The notes beneath the pieces were generated by a model. That model had not been told where the DNA came from. It made no database searches and was given only the letters and a program-made list of their open reading frames with translations. Of a DNA stretch of 64,000 nt, positions 34,002 to 44,817 are shown one piece after another. The stretch is from Dicyema japonicum (taxonomy: Eukaryota > Dicyemida > Rhombozoa > Dicyemidae), in the NCBI GenBank assembly GCA_011109175.1, contig RDEW01000041.1, positions 124,001-188,000 on the forward strand, in the 5' to 3' direction. The position numbers and the translations under genes are program-made. Numbering within the stretch: position 1 is the stretch's first letter; the number at the start of each line of letters is the position of its first letter.

Positions 34002-34557
34002 TTAAGCATGACCCTTCTTGCCCTTAAGTTTCTTAACATAAAAGTCCAACTCAGAACCCTCAAGAATATACCCATCACAACGACCATGTTGTCCTGGCCG
34101 TGAAGTAACGATAGCTGCAAATAATTGTAGAATATAACAAAATAATTTTCCACTCACTAACTGATCCAACAGAGAAGTTGTCAAATCAGCTACTTTGTCA
34201 GTCATCTGATCTCCCTTTTTCCTTGGAAGGATTACTCCATAGTAATTCTCATATAGAGTAGGAAATGGAGCACAGTCAATACTTAGAATACACCCTTTCA
34301 CTATAGTCTTTTTTCTGAGCAGTTCCGTCGATGTACAATTGTAAACCACATCATTTATTCTAGAACGCTTTGTAAATCCTTCCGATGGCCATGAGAAACT
34401 TCCTGAAGACAATCTCAATGCTCTGGTCTACTTCCTTAGTTGATAGATTTGTATTCGCTGGTTGACGGCCCATATCAAACTTTCTTTTCTTCCTGAATGC
34501 AGGAATTCGTCCGCCTGTCTTCGTTTATGTTGTGAGTCTCTTGAAATTCTTAAGCAT
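34002..34557 (-). CDS. RPS8: 40S ribosomal protein eS8, derived or damaged copy
   Basis: Component of the small ribosomal subunit. The last exons are clear: ALRLSSGSFSWPSEGFTKRS, RINDVVYNCTSTELLRKKT, then a 24-nt intron (34115-34138) joins GKLF to SIVTSRPGQHGRCDGYILEG and the basic end KLKGKKGHA-stop (34004-34002). The start region has ISRDS.HKR, TGGRIPAFRKKRKFDMGRQ and PANTN in order, but with at least two frame breaks (near 34530 and 34430). About 10-15 residues are missing before ALRL, and about 22 residues are missing in the central basic loop (PRKKGDQMTD joins directly to KVADLTTSLL). The retained intron rules out a processed copy. It is likely a pseudogene, but sequence error plus a genuinely shortened loop is possible. 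Confidence 0.85.
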
Positions 34558-34589
34558 AATTGTGACACACATCACCCATAAATCACACG

Positions 34590-35810
34590 TTTTCTGCAGA
34601 AGAATCCGATTGGGGAAGGGAACTTCTTAACCAATCGACTTTCTTTTGCATTGGAAGAGGACAGGCGAACCAGGTTTCCATCCTCTTCACAGACCCAAAA
34701 GAATCCGGATCCACGATTAAGGGTCGTTTCTTCCGTTAGTAGGGGGATTGACCGTTGATCCAATATAAGGCCGTCATATGTATGGTTTTCCGGTATATCG
34801 AGTTCAGTATGCGGAGTGTAGTCTCCGATAATGCGAATCTCCACGCAACATTGGCATACTCCACAGCGGCGGGATTGTTTGCCGGTAGAGTGTTGCAATA
34901 GAAGCATCCAAATTCAAAGGAGTCCTCCAGACAAACGCACGTACAACGTTCAGCTTCTGCAGGACTTTAGTGAGGACTTTCTTCCCATTTAAGTTGAACT
35001 TCAATAGCCTGTCGAACATTATTAATCCAAGAATTGAGTGAGACCTTGTTACTAGTATCTGGATAGGGATGATGAAAATTCTTGAATCTTCTTTGGAACG
35101 ACGGTCTGAGGTGAATAGCGTACATTTTGACTTTCGGAGAAATCGTTATTCGGCTGCAGTGAACTAATCATAGAGTTTCCACTCCCGCCTGGGCATTAGC
35201 GGTTGCAACTTACGTCAATCGATTGCGTGTTGCAATTATAAAGTCGTCTGCTTAGGATACTAACAAAAAAATTTTCGTCCCCTTAATTTTTTAAGTCGTG
35301 GAGGAAAAGATTGAAAAGGGTCGGAGAAAGTGGGGAACCTTGGGGTACTCCGTTAGGCTGTAATCATGATCTATTATGACCGATGAAGACTCTCCACGTC
35401 GCCCAGAAAGAAAGTTGGACGACCACAGCTTTAGGTTTGGACGAACCTTGGGATCAAAAATCTTCCCAGTGAGAAGCTTCCTCAGGACTGTGTCGAAGGT
35501 CTTGTTTATGTCGATGGAGACCATTGTGGCTCGCATGTGTGGTGGGGTGGCATTAAATTCTTCGGCAATGAATTGGGATAGTCTGGTTAAATTTGTAGTG
35601 GTGAACCTTCCATGACGAAAGCCGATTAAGGGAGATCCGGAATAATGGCCGATAGTATTAGTTTTTCAAGAAGTTTTGATAACGTGTTGGCTAGGAAGAT
35701 CGGCTTATATGAAGCAGGTTCTCCCTCCAGTTATCCAGTCTTAAAAACTGGTTTGATAACAGAGTTTTTCCAAATCTTGTGAATAATATTGTAGTTAATA
35801 GAAAGGCTAA
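34590..35810 (-). mobile_element. Jockey/CR1-like non-LTR retrotransposon (minus)
   Basis: RT pieces in order on the minus strand: MVSIDINKTFDTVLRKLL (motif A), PNLKLWSSNFLSGRRGES, GVPQGSP-like, then VLQKLNVVRAFVWRTPLNLD, PLLTEETTLNRGSGFFWVCE and KKFPSPIGFFCRK. Dead copy, related in its C terminus to 19515-20098 and 52500-53129. Its 5' side is cut by the hAT element at 35813. Confidence 0.72.
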
Positions 35811-35812
35811 AT

Positions 35813-37850
35813 CAGTGTTTCCCAACCTGGGTTCCGCAAAGTTCAAAAAATTTTTTTATTCTTTTTTAAAAAAATGATTTTTCAAACCGGATTGATTTAA
35901 TTTGCGCGTGTCTAAGTGGAGTTTTGTGACAGTGCATATCTTAAAGTTCGATTGTATCGAGAAAGTTATATTGTCTTTGGTTTCACATGGACTGGGGACA
36001 TGGATTGCCCTCTTCCACTTTGTGTTGTTTGCGGTGAAAAACTTACGAATAGTGTTATGGCTCTAACAAAATTTTTCAACCAAGCACCCTGAACTTTCAA
36101 AGAAAAAAAGAATATTTTTGCGGAAATTGGACCAGAATAAATTTCAAGCATCCCGTTTTACAAAAAAAGTTCAAAATAAACGAAAAAGCACTTCATGTTA
36201 GTTATGCTGTTGCTGAGATTACCGCTAAAAATATAAAATCGCATACTCTCGCCGAAACTGTTATTTTGCCTGCATGCAAAGAAGTAGTGAAGATAATGTT
36301 CGGAGATATTGCTGCCGCTAGCTCGACTTAATTCCTATTTCTAATAATTTGTGAGCAAACGCATCAAGGATATAATAATAATGAAGCCTTTTCACGAGAG
36401 CCATAGTATTTATAGCTCCGCATAGGCAGGACACACACTTTATTTAAGTAAAGAACAGTTAATTTTAACTAATCGTAGAACCAAGGAATGATCTTCACTT
36501 CTTCTTTTTCTTGTGTGAGTGTCCTTTTAGACCATCCAGTTCCGCAGTGTGTTTCCACTGATGACGGCGTCACTCGCAAACCATTTCTGCATCGTAGATG
36601 CGTGGAACCTTCAACCAGGTGAACAGCAGCGAGATTCAAACCCGTAGCCTAAGCCACTTAAGCTCGACACCGAACAATTATGCCACCGACTATCAAAAAT
36701 ATTCTGATGACATTGAAACCACTTTGGTTCGGCGAATAAAAAAATCTGTGTTTTTTGCCTTTCAAGTGGATGAAAGGAAAAATGCAACTCTTGTTTTCGT
36801 TCGATATTGTGCTCCAGCAATGACTGGGCAATTTAAAGGCTTTGTTTCTATTGCGAAAAATAAGTATCCGAACATTATTTGCACGCATTGTTTTCTTCAT
36901 CGCGAGGCATTGGTCGCAAAAACTATTGGGCATGAACTTAAATGTGCTTTGGAAATGGTTGTAAAAATAATTAATTACATCAAAATGAGGCAGTTGAAAT
37001 TGAGACAGTTCTCGAAACTTTGTGAAAATGCAGAACATTCAGTTTTGATTTTCCATACTGAGGTAAGATGGATCTCAAAGGGAAACATGTAAATTAGTTT
37101 CTACGAACTGAGACGAATTGTCGGCTTTTTGTATACAAGAAAAGTTGGATGACTTTATTGAATGCCTCAATGATGAATGTTGGTGTTGCAAATTAGCATA
37201 TTTTCCATGAACTCAATGTTCTCAACAGCAGCATGCAAGGGAGAACTGAATGTCTATTGAGTTGCGCGGACAAAATAGCTGCTTTTCTGAAAAAAACTAC
37301 AAATATGGAAACGACATATCACGAATAGAAACTTGGAAATGTTCCCTCCAGTGCAAGAAAGAAATTTTAAAGAAATTGTACCACAAATTGTAGACCATTT
37401 GGAGTCACTATTTACATGTACAAATAATTTGAACTCTATGAGGAATCCTTTTGCTGAATACGAAATAACTGGAAACGAGCTATCATTAAAAGAGGAAGAA
37501 GATCTTGCGTTTGTTTCAAGTGTCAGAACGTTAAAAATGGAATATTTACAGCTTATTGATTCGTTTTGGCTGATCGTTAAAAAAGAATATCCTATTCTGG
37601 CAAACAAAGCTTTAAGAGTTTTGGTTCAGTTTTCAACGACTTATCTCTGTGAAAATGGATTTTCTGAATTAACAAATATAAATCATAAAAAACGAAGACC
37701 TGCGTTTTATCCCTGTCTAGGACAAATCCAAATATTACAGAGCTATGCAAGAAACATACTGATGTTTGTTAAAAACTATATAGGGGTTCCGGACAAAATG
37801 AAAAATGTCGATAGTGTTCCGTGCTCTCAAAAAGATTGGGAACCTCAGTG
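35813..37850 (+). mobile_element. hAT transposon remnant (ZBED5/GTF2IRD2-like), with nested SINE
   Basis: Left end cagtgtttcccaacctgggt; right end ...gattgggaacctcagtg gives an imperfect TIR. No matching 8-bp TSD. Transposase blocks: an N-terminal piece near 36100-36340, SVFFAFQVDERKNATLVFV, HCFLHREALVAKTIG, EMFPPVQERNFKEIV, NPFAEYEITGNELSLKEEED, and the dimerisation part STTYLCENGFSELTNINHKK. A SINE (36421-36670) and deletions interrupt the reading. Confidence 0.82.
36421..36670 (-). mobile_element. tRNA-derived SINE, copy 2 (nested in hAT)
   Basis: Minus orientation. Head with B-box-like gggtttgaatctcgctg (36630-36650), body ggaactggatggtctaaaag, 3' end tctttacttaaataaagtgt followed by gtgtcctgcc. 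Same family as 63290-63590. Confidence 0.8.
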
Positions 37851-38420
37851 TTTCAGGTGAATCGAAGATACTTTGTCAGGCTGCAAGCCCGCGAGTTCTT
37901 TAATCTAGCGATAACCTCTGAGACCTGCTTCTCTGATAATAGTTCTTGTAAGGTTTTTCGATTTATGGGACGTACTTTGGTATCAGGTATTTATAGAATG
38001 CTCGAAGCTAATCGCAGCGTAATGTTTCATAATAGGTTAGGGTGTAGATTGTGTTCTTTACCGGTTCCAATTGCATCTTCCAACTCTGATTTAATTTGAT
38101 TTAGTGTTTCCAGAATTTATTAGATGAACTTTTCCCGTTGAGGCGATTGATCAGGTGTCACCATCTCTGATCCTGTGGGCTCTTATGCTCAGGCTGATGT
38201 TTTTATTGAGTTGTGTGATGGTTTTCAAAGATTTCAAGTCCCTCGGATGGCATCGTTTCATAAGGTTTCCGCGTTTACGCTCACTTAGTTGAACTACTCC
38301 ACACAGTCCACGGCCGAATTTATAACTGGGTAAATATAGTTTCTCCTTATTGGCTGCCAGCACATAAACATGGATTCTCTGAGTACTCCACGGATAATAC
38401 ATTAACCTCATCATAAAGAA
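37851..38420 (-). mobile_element. Probable non-LTR upstream fragment
   Basis: A minus-strand reading gives stop-poor stretches (IRPINRKTLQEL..., TQLNKNISLSIRAHR) that look like a linker of an RTE-type ORF. Weak evidence. Confidence 0.35.
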
Positions 38421-38459
38421 CAACTACCGAAACGTTATATTGATGTTGTCCATTCTTTT
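38416..38459 (+). repeat. 44-bp direct repeat, left copy
   Basis: Identical to 39733-39776 (starts aagaacaactaccgaaacgt, ends ttgtccattctttt). The pair brackets about 1.27 kb of composite transposon DNA. Confidence 0.9.
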
Positions 38460-38589
38460 TTAAATATACGATTGAATTTGGAATAATTATTTTTTAATTT
38501 TGTTTAAAAAAAACATACATTATAAATGCTATAAGTGCTATTTTTAATTTTAAATGCTAATTTTTGTTTAACTGCTAATTTAAATTGCA

Positions 38590-39250
38590 GTTAATAATGT
38601 GTTTACAGATTCCGAAATTCGCGGAGCACTCCTTCGGCTGAATAACAACAGAGCAGCTGGCTATGACACTATTTGTGGGGAGTTGTTAAAATACGCACCA
38701 ACCCAGCTAGCAGAAAAGATAACTTTCAGATTCAACGAGATATTCAGGACTCATTGTTTAATTGACATCGCGATGGGAGTTCTACTTCCTTTACAAAAAC
38801 CTGCAAACTTGCAGGTCCAATTGAAAATTTCAAGCCGATCGTGCTTTTGACCACTTTGCGAAAAACATTGTCGATTACAACATGTTTTTCGAAAAGATGT
38901 GGAGCATTTGGACTCGCAGAAAACTTATCTCCTTAAATCTTCGGATGTGCTTATATAGCGCGTTCATACAACCAGTCCTATTATATAACTCGGAACATGG
39001 GAACATCAAAAACGGACCGTGACTGACTAGACACATTTCATAGAAATCAATTGAGAAAAATTGCGGGAATTAAATGGCCACAGATTATCAAAAAAGACAC
39101 TCTCTACAAATTATGTAAATGCAAACCGATAAGCAGAGAAGTAATTACCTCACGCTGGCGACTTATCGGACATGTTCTGAGAATGGACGAAGTGATTCCT
39201 TGCAATCAAATGATGGAAGATTACTATTATACAAGGACTACATTTTGATA
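38590..39250 (+). mobile_element. RTE-like RT fragment
   Basis: Reads SEIRGALLRLNNNRAAGYDT, ICGELLKYAP, IDIAMGVLLPLQKPA (RT start), then further on LRKIAGIKWPQIIKKDTLYK and TSRWRLIGHVLRMD (RTE C-terminal block); the catalytic middle is deleted. Confidence 0.75.
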
Positions 39251-39720
39251 ATGACAAGGCAAATATCAAAAATTATATAAATAAAAGAATGGAGGAAAAT
39301 GGATTTAAACTTATTATTGAAATGACTAAACCAAAAATTAGCCAACAATATTATTTTTCTCTTTCACGCTGTCAGGCATCCTATGCATCTGTTGAAAGAG
39401 CTATTAAAATGCTAAAAAATATTTTAAAAAAAGATAGGAACTTCCATCCAGACAATATCAGGCATTAACTTTTATTATATTACAATAAATAAAATTTAAA
39501 TGTTATATTTTATTATTTTAAGTTATAGATTTGACAAATTTAAATGCTAGATTTTATCATTTTAAGTGCTAACTTTTTTAATTATAATTGCTAGATTTTG
39601 TGATTTTTTAGCGCTAAAAAAATTTTTTTAAGTGCTAGAAACAACTTGCCCTACTCATCATACTCTTTGGGTTCAAACTCCACAACACCAATGTAGTAGT
39701 TTAGCAGGGAGATATCATAC
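39251..39720 (+). mobile_element. hAT C-terminal fragment with GCTA-rich subterminal repeats
   Basis: Reads QQYYFSLSRCQASYASVERA, IKMLKNILKKDRNFHPDNI, a hAT dimerisation motif. It is followed by repeated aagtgctagattttat-like units to 39650; similar units occur on the other side at 38510-38590, so the two are probably the ends of one element enclosing the RT fragment. Confidence 0.6.
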
Positions 39721-39732
39721 TCATTTAATGCT

Positions 39733-39776
39733 AAGAACAACTACCGAAACGTTATATTGATGTTGTCCATTCTTTT
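39733..39776 (+). repeat. 44-bp direct repeat, right copy
   Basis: Identical to 38416-38459. Confidence 0.9.
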
Positions 39777-39779
39777 ATT

Positions 39780-41165
39780 TTTGTTATTTCGGGTTTGTCC
39801 CGGTTTATGATTAGGAACTATTCACCCGATTTGTCCGGTGTATTTTTCAGTGTAGATCCACAGGTGGCATATTTATATCTTTGAGCTGTTGCACACCGCC
39901 ACCTATGGCTCCACAGAATGCCCACTGTCGACCTTACTCCACGAAATCCGATATGGCTTGCCTACAGGTATTTTCCCGCGGGATGTTTTAAGTGGTTCTA
40001 AGCAACAGATGCAGGAACTTTGTGTAATGTGCTTAACAATGTGACTAGACGTAGTCTCTCTAGTGGTCCTTTTGATTTGTTAGGATTTTGTATAGGTGTC
40101 GATACCCCATTTTCCAGGGGGTAGGCCTAGTTGGATGTAAACATTCCATTAAATAATGTCGCAATCGTTTCGAAGAGACGCATAGGTTCATATTTCAGCA
40201 GTTCCGGGGAGATACTATCCGATCCAGCGTTCCTGTGATTCTTTAGTTTATTTCACGCACTCTGGACTTCTTTAGATGTGATAATTATTTCCAGCATCAA
40301 CGGTTCTCCAATGAAAGGGCCCAGCTCATAGCTGTTCGCATTGAGCAGTTTTTCAAAATGAGAAGCAATCAATACGACCTGTTCGTCTGCATTTGAGATA
40401 TGTTTCCCCTTTTCCATCCATAATATACACTGTCGTTTTTTTCTTTCCTCGCATTAGTCTGACCACAGCGAACATTTGTGCATTGTCCTTTAGTTGCTCA
40501 AGCTCATTTAAACGTGCATTATTAAGCCTCGTAATTATTTTATTGATAATATTTCTTTCAGCTCAAAGTTTGTCTTTGATGTGCATACCCGTGTATACAT
40601 ATTTCTCGCTGATGTGAGCCAGTGACATGTTTCCGGCTGTCCGCTGTCTCACTCTATAATGGATTTTTGCAGTAATACAAATAATGCTTTTATTCTTCCT
40701 CCATAGGTCTTGTATAGTCATTCCCAGCAGCGTCTGAGACCAGAGCTTCTCAGAATATATGCATGGGTATGGTAAGGTGGCGGCTTTTGCTTAGGTTTGG
40801 GTTCTTCTTGGCAGAACTTGCTGTTATGGTCACTATTTATCATCCATCCACCGTAAGAACGGGAATCATGCAGTCTGGGTTTGTCCTTAGTCCGACAAAT
40901 GATGTAGTCAATTTGATTGTATATATACTGACACTTTCGTTTTGATCTCGTGACGACTGACTATATAAAGGCAGTGTTTCCTAGGAAGAGATCACAGAAA
41001 CTGGCCAGTTGTGTTCCCGGAATGTTTCTTACCCGTCCATGTCTGACAATGAAAGATTATTCTCCATTACATCGTATCCCAACTTTTGCGTTAAAGTCTT
41101 CGAGTAAGTTTCATATATCAGCCATAAAGTTTCATCTTCTAGCTCAACCAAAAAGCAGTTGTCCT
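39780..41165 (-). mobile_element. RTE-like non-LTR retrotransposon fragment (minus)
   Basis: Minus reading: DFNAKVGYDVMENN (endonuclease) near 41090, then SPELLKYEPMRLFETIATLF and HIGFRGVRSTVGILWSHRW with several stops. Same type as 2690-4020 and 59550-61640. Confidence 0.7.
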
Positions 41166-41289
41166 AGGAAATAACTGAAAACACTGTAGAAGAGTTGAAT
41201 TCCGAAGATGACCTACAATTAAGGAGGAGTGCGGATGAGTGCGACATCCAAAATTGTGTCTTTGCTGTTTACGTGGAGCTATAGTATTA

Positions 41290-42866
41290 TGACTAGGGCG
41301 ATTTTTTTAACCGAAAAAATGTAACTTTATTAACCTAAAAACTAAAAAAATTAACCCAAAAATTTAACTTTATAACTAAACAATAAAAACACTAAAACTT
41401 TTTGTTACACATACAAATTACATAATTTTCTAAATTTCTGGTAGAAAATTTCGGTTGGATCTTAGAAAACTCTTTATTTGAGAGAAAATTCTTTCAACTG
41501 AGCACGAGGTCGACTGACAATTCATGAGTAATGAATACTCGGCAGGAGATATGTGAATTAGTCATTTTCATTATGTTTGAAATATCATTTTTTGAAGCCT
41601 TTTATTTATGTATTCTTTAATAAATTTGTTGTCATTTCCAAATTCCAACGATTCTAAACTATCATATGCTTGTTCAATTGTGGAGCGTGTACTTTGGTAA
41701 TAATATCTGCAATAGCGACATTATTCGGAAACTCGGAATGTTCAATATCTTCGGATAAGATCACATAGACTGCTAACTAACAGGTGGTTTTTGAGACTTT
41801 GTTTAGCTGTTCGAACTAGATATTCATCAAATATTTTGAACTCCGATCAGATTTTCTGAATAGTATATAGCGGCCTTAAGCCAGGTCCCCCATCTTGTCA
41901 AATGCACACGAGGTGGAATGGCGATGTTTTTGAATATTCGTTTTCTTCTACTGTTCTTGTTAATTGCTGCTTGTACAGTAGCTATCATCAAATCAATTTC
42001 CGGATAAGAGTCTCTTATTTTCTCACAACAATTGTGTAATGATGAACGGCACATGTGACATGGAATAACTTGGGGTAAAGATTATTAAGTGTTTTGCCAG
42101 CTAAAACATAAAATTTTACCTGATTTCATATAATTTGCAGCATCCGAAATTAACAAAAGGAAAATTTCCCTTTGAACCAAACTATTTCTAAGTACATCGT
42201 CGACTATCTGAATAATGATGTTCTTGTTAGGAGCAGATTCTATCGCCTTAAACGATATCAGATATGTTGTTTCGGGAAAATTTAATGATCCGATCATCAC
42301 AGCAATGTATCTTTGGTCCCGGATTTTTGTTTCATCCGTATTAGCAAAAACTTTTTGATTGCTACAAAATAAAGTAAATTTTTATACACAAGTTTTTGTT
42401 AAATTAACAATTTTTGATCCATTATGATTTGATCCACACAGCTTCAAGGTTTTGATGGTGAGGGAACTCGTACAGAGCCTCCGTAAAACAATTCTCTAAG
42501 CCACGGCATAGATAGTTTGTTTAGTGGAATATCAGATTCTATAAATGCTCTGGTTACTTTTAGAGCCCAATCATCATTTTTGGAATATTGGTCAATGTGT
42601 GTTTGGGACGATTCGGTCAGATTATCTACAAAAAATAATCGTTATTTCGCAAAACTCAATGAATTTTGATGTTTCTGTGAGGATCGATAAAAATTTACAA
42701 AATGTCTTTTCTCGCATTTAATATTACACAAACAGAGACGACAATATAATACACCATTCTCAAGAATAATACATTCTGTAGGATAATCCTTCACAATGGC
42801 CTTAGCTATAATTTGGTACAATTTTGCTATCTTAAGCATGTCAGTTATAAATTTTAGTGGCAAAAT
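41290..42866 (-). mobile_element. hAT transposon remnant, CGGBP1/DUF659 type
   Basis: Minus frames 42863-42642, 42300-42085 and 42054-41827: a BED/CGGBP-like finger (VLYCRLCLCNIKCEKRHFV...SSQKH), then MIGSLNFPETTYLISFKAIE with IFLLLISDAANYMKSGKIL, then CHMCRSSLHNCCEKIR, IPPRVHLTRWGTWLKAA. Colinear with known CGGBP1-like hAT transposases; frames are broken. Ends not defined. Confidence 0.75.
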
Positions 42867-42872
42867 ATATTA

Positions 42873-43794
42873 CAGGGTTTTCCGATTTATTTAATAACTT
42901 TGTCATAAAATTTAATAACTTTGTCAAAATATCTAATAACTTTGTCATAAAATTTAATAACTTTGTCAAAATATCTAATAACTTTGTCATAAAGTTTAAT
43001 AATTTGTCAATATTTAATAACTTTGTCAAAATGTTTAATAACTTTGTCAAAATACTTAATAACTTTAAGAAGATGCTAATAAAAATTGAAGAAGATGCTT
43101 CATTTACGCTGAAGAATTTACAAAATTCTTTATTTGATGTGAAAAGAAAAAATGTCTCTCAATCGACAATAAATAGGACGCTAGAGACATTTGGATATAG
43201 TTTAAAAAAATCAATTTGTACCTATGGCGAGAAATTCTACAATAAATATGGAAGAAAGATATAGATCTGCCAGAAAAAATTGAAGTTGATAATCAACGGC
43301 TTATTTTTATAGACGAAATGGGAGTCAATTGTTTGATGAGATCCAAATTTGGAAGATCTATAAAAGGAGTTACTTCGAAAAAATGTACTAGAAACATCCA
43401 AACATCGGAGAAATTTCATCGATGAATTAATAAACGCAATCCAAAACATCGGAGAAATTTCATAAGATGTGTGCAATAATTTTTGTATAGCCACATGCGA
43501 GATATTTAGTTAAAGCACTGGCTTATGAAGAATTTTAATTTATAGTTGTTTTTTTCAATTAATTATAAAATTGGTTTCTTTTAATTTGACCCTTTACAAA
43601 GTTATTAAGTATTTTGACAAAGTTATTAAACATTTTGACAAAGTTATTAAATATTTTGACAAATTATTAAACATTTTGACAAAGTTATTAAATTTTATGA
43701 CAAAGTTATTAAATTTTATGACAAAGTTATTAAATTTTTTTGACAAAGTTATTAAATTTTATGACAAAGTTATTAAATAAATAGGAAAACCCTG
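42873..43794 (+). mobile_element. Tc1/mariner-type transposon with tandem-repeat TIRs (copy A)
   Basis: Starts at a TA with cagggttttccgatttattt and ends aaataaataggaaaaccctg before TA. Each TIR of about 200 bp consists of about nine units of a 20-nt repeat (ttaataactttgtcaaaata, with variants), present inverted at 42890-43065 and 43600-43780. Inside: a transposase fragment SQSTINRTLETFGYSLKK (helix-turn-helix), then degenerate catalytic pieces. Internally deleted. Confidence 0.85.
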
Positions 43795-44817
43795 TATTAA
43801 TAGTTAATTTAAAAAATTAATAAATTAAATCAAAAATTATAAGGTTAAAATAATTTTAACCTTATTATGACTCTCATAATGTGCTATTTAGCTCATTTTA
43901 ATTTAATTATGTCCATGGGATTTGAGTAAACGGATTGTCTCGGATTTGAGTTAACGGATAATAGAAAATATGTAAATCCAAGACAGATCTCTGAATTCGA
44001 CCCATTCTACCAGACAAAAAACGTTAGCAATTTCTGCAAAATTGGTGAGATTTCGATGAAATAATCTTTTGAAAAGCACGTGTAGCAAGGTTTTATCAAA
44101 ATCTTTGTTTATGTCGATTTTCGAAGATCCTGGATCACATGGATCCTTGTTTAGTTTCCGAATAGGAATGACTGCTGACTGTTTCCGCTGAACAAGGATA
44201 AATCTGGAATTTTAAAATTCCCGTAAGGTCTCTTAGCCCCTCTGGGCCTGGATTCGGAAATCTTCATATTAAGGTATAAAGTTTTTTGCAGAAAAGTGTC
44301 TCAGAGGTATTGCTTCTTTTCATAATCCGTTTTTTATCAGGGCTATGATATCACTACTGAGAAACGGCCAGCACAGGGATACCCTACTTGAAATGGATTT
44401 TCGATCAACAAAAATTATAATGGAATTAAAAAATGTCAGAGCAATCAAATTAAAATTTGTTACAGAAAAATCTTTGAAGTGAGATTACTAGTGGAAATAA
44501 AAATCAATTTTTATAAGATTAACCTAAAGATGTAGAGGACCTTGTTGAAATGTTTTAAATACCCATTAATTCAATTTTTATAAGATTTAAAAAAGATAAC
44601 TTTTTACCTAAAATGTCGAGGACCTTGGTAAGACTACCTTTCGCTAGAAAATTAAATAATAATAATTAGTATTATTGCCCAGGACAACTGGGTTAAAGGG
44701 AAAGAATATCCCAAGAAAATTCAATAAATTTAATTATTACAAATTAATTTATTTTTTTTAAAAATCATGAAATATTTTATTTGAAAATTAATTATAAATT
44801 CAACATCCTGTTAGAAA
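43795..44817. other. Intergenic, AT-rich
   Basis: Nothing recognised. The motif ttcaatttttataagatt is repeated around 44505 and 44575. Confidence 0.35.

Noticed and set aside
42841-43050. Leu/Lys/Thr-repeat protein (TKLLN repeats)
   Set aside because: A translation of the tandem-repeat TIR of a Tc1-type element, not a gene.
42890-43780. CRISPR-like repeat arrays
   Set aside because: Regular 20-nt units without unique spacers, arranged as inverted TIR arrays in a eukaryotic transposon.
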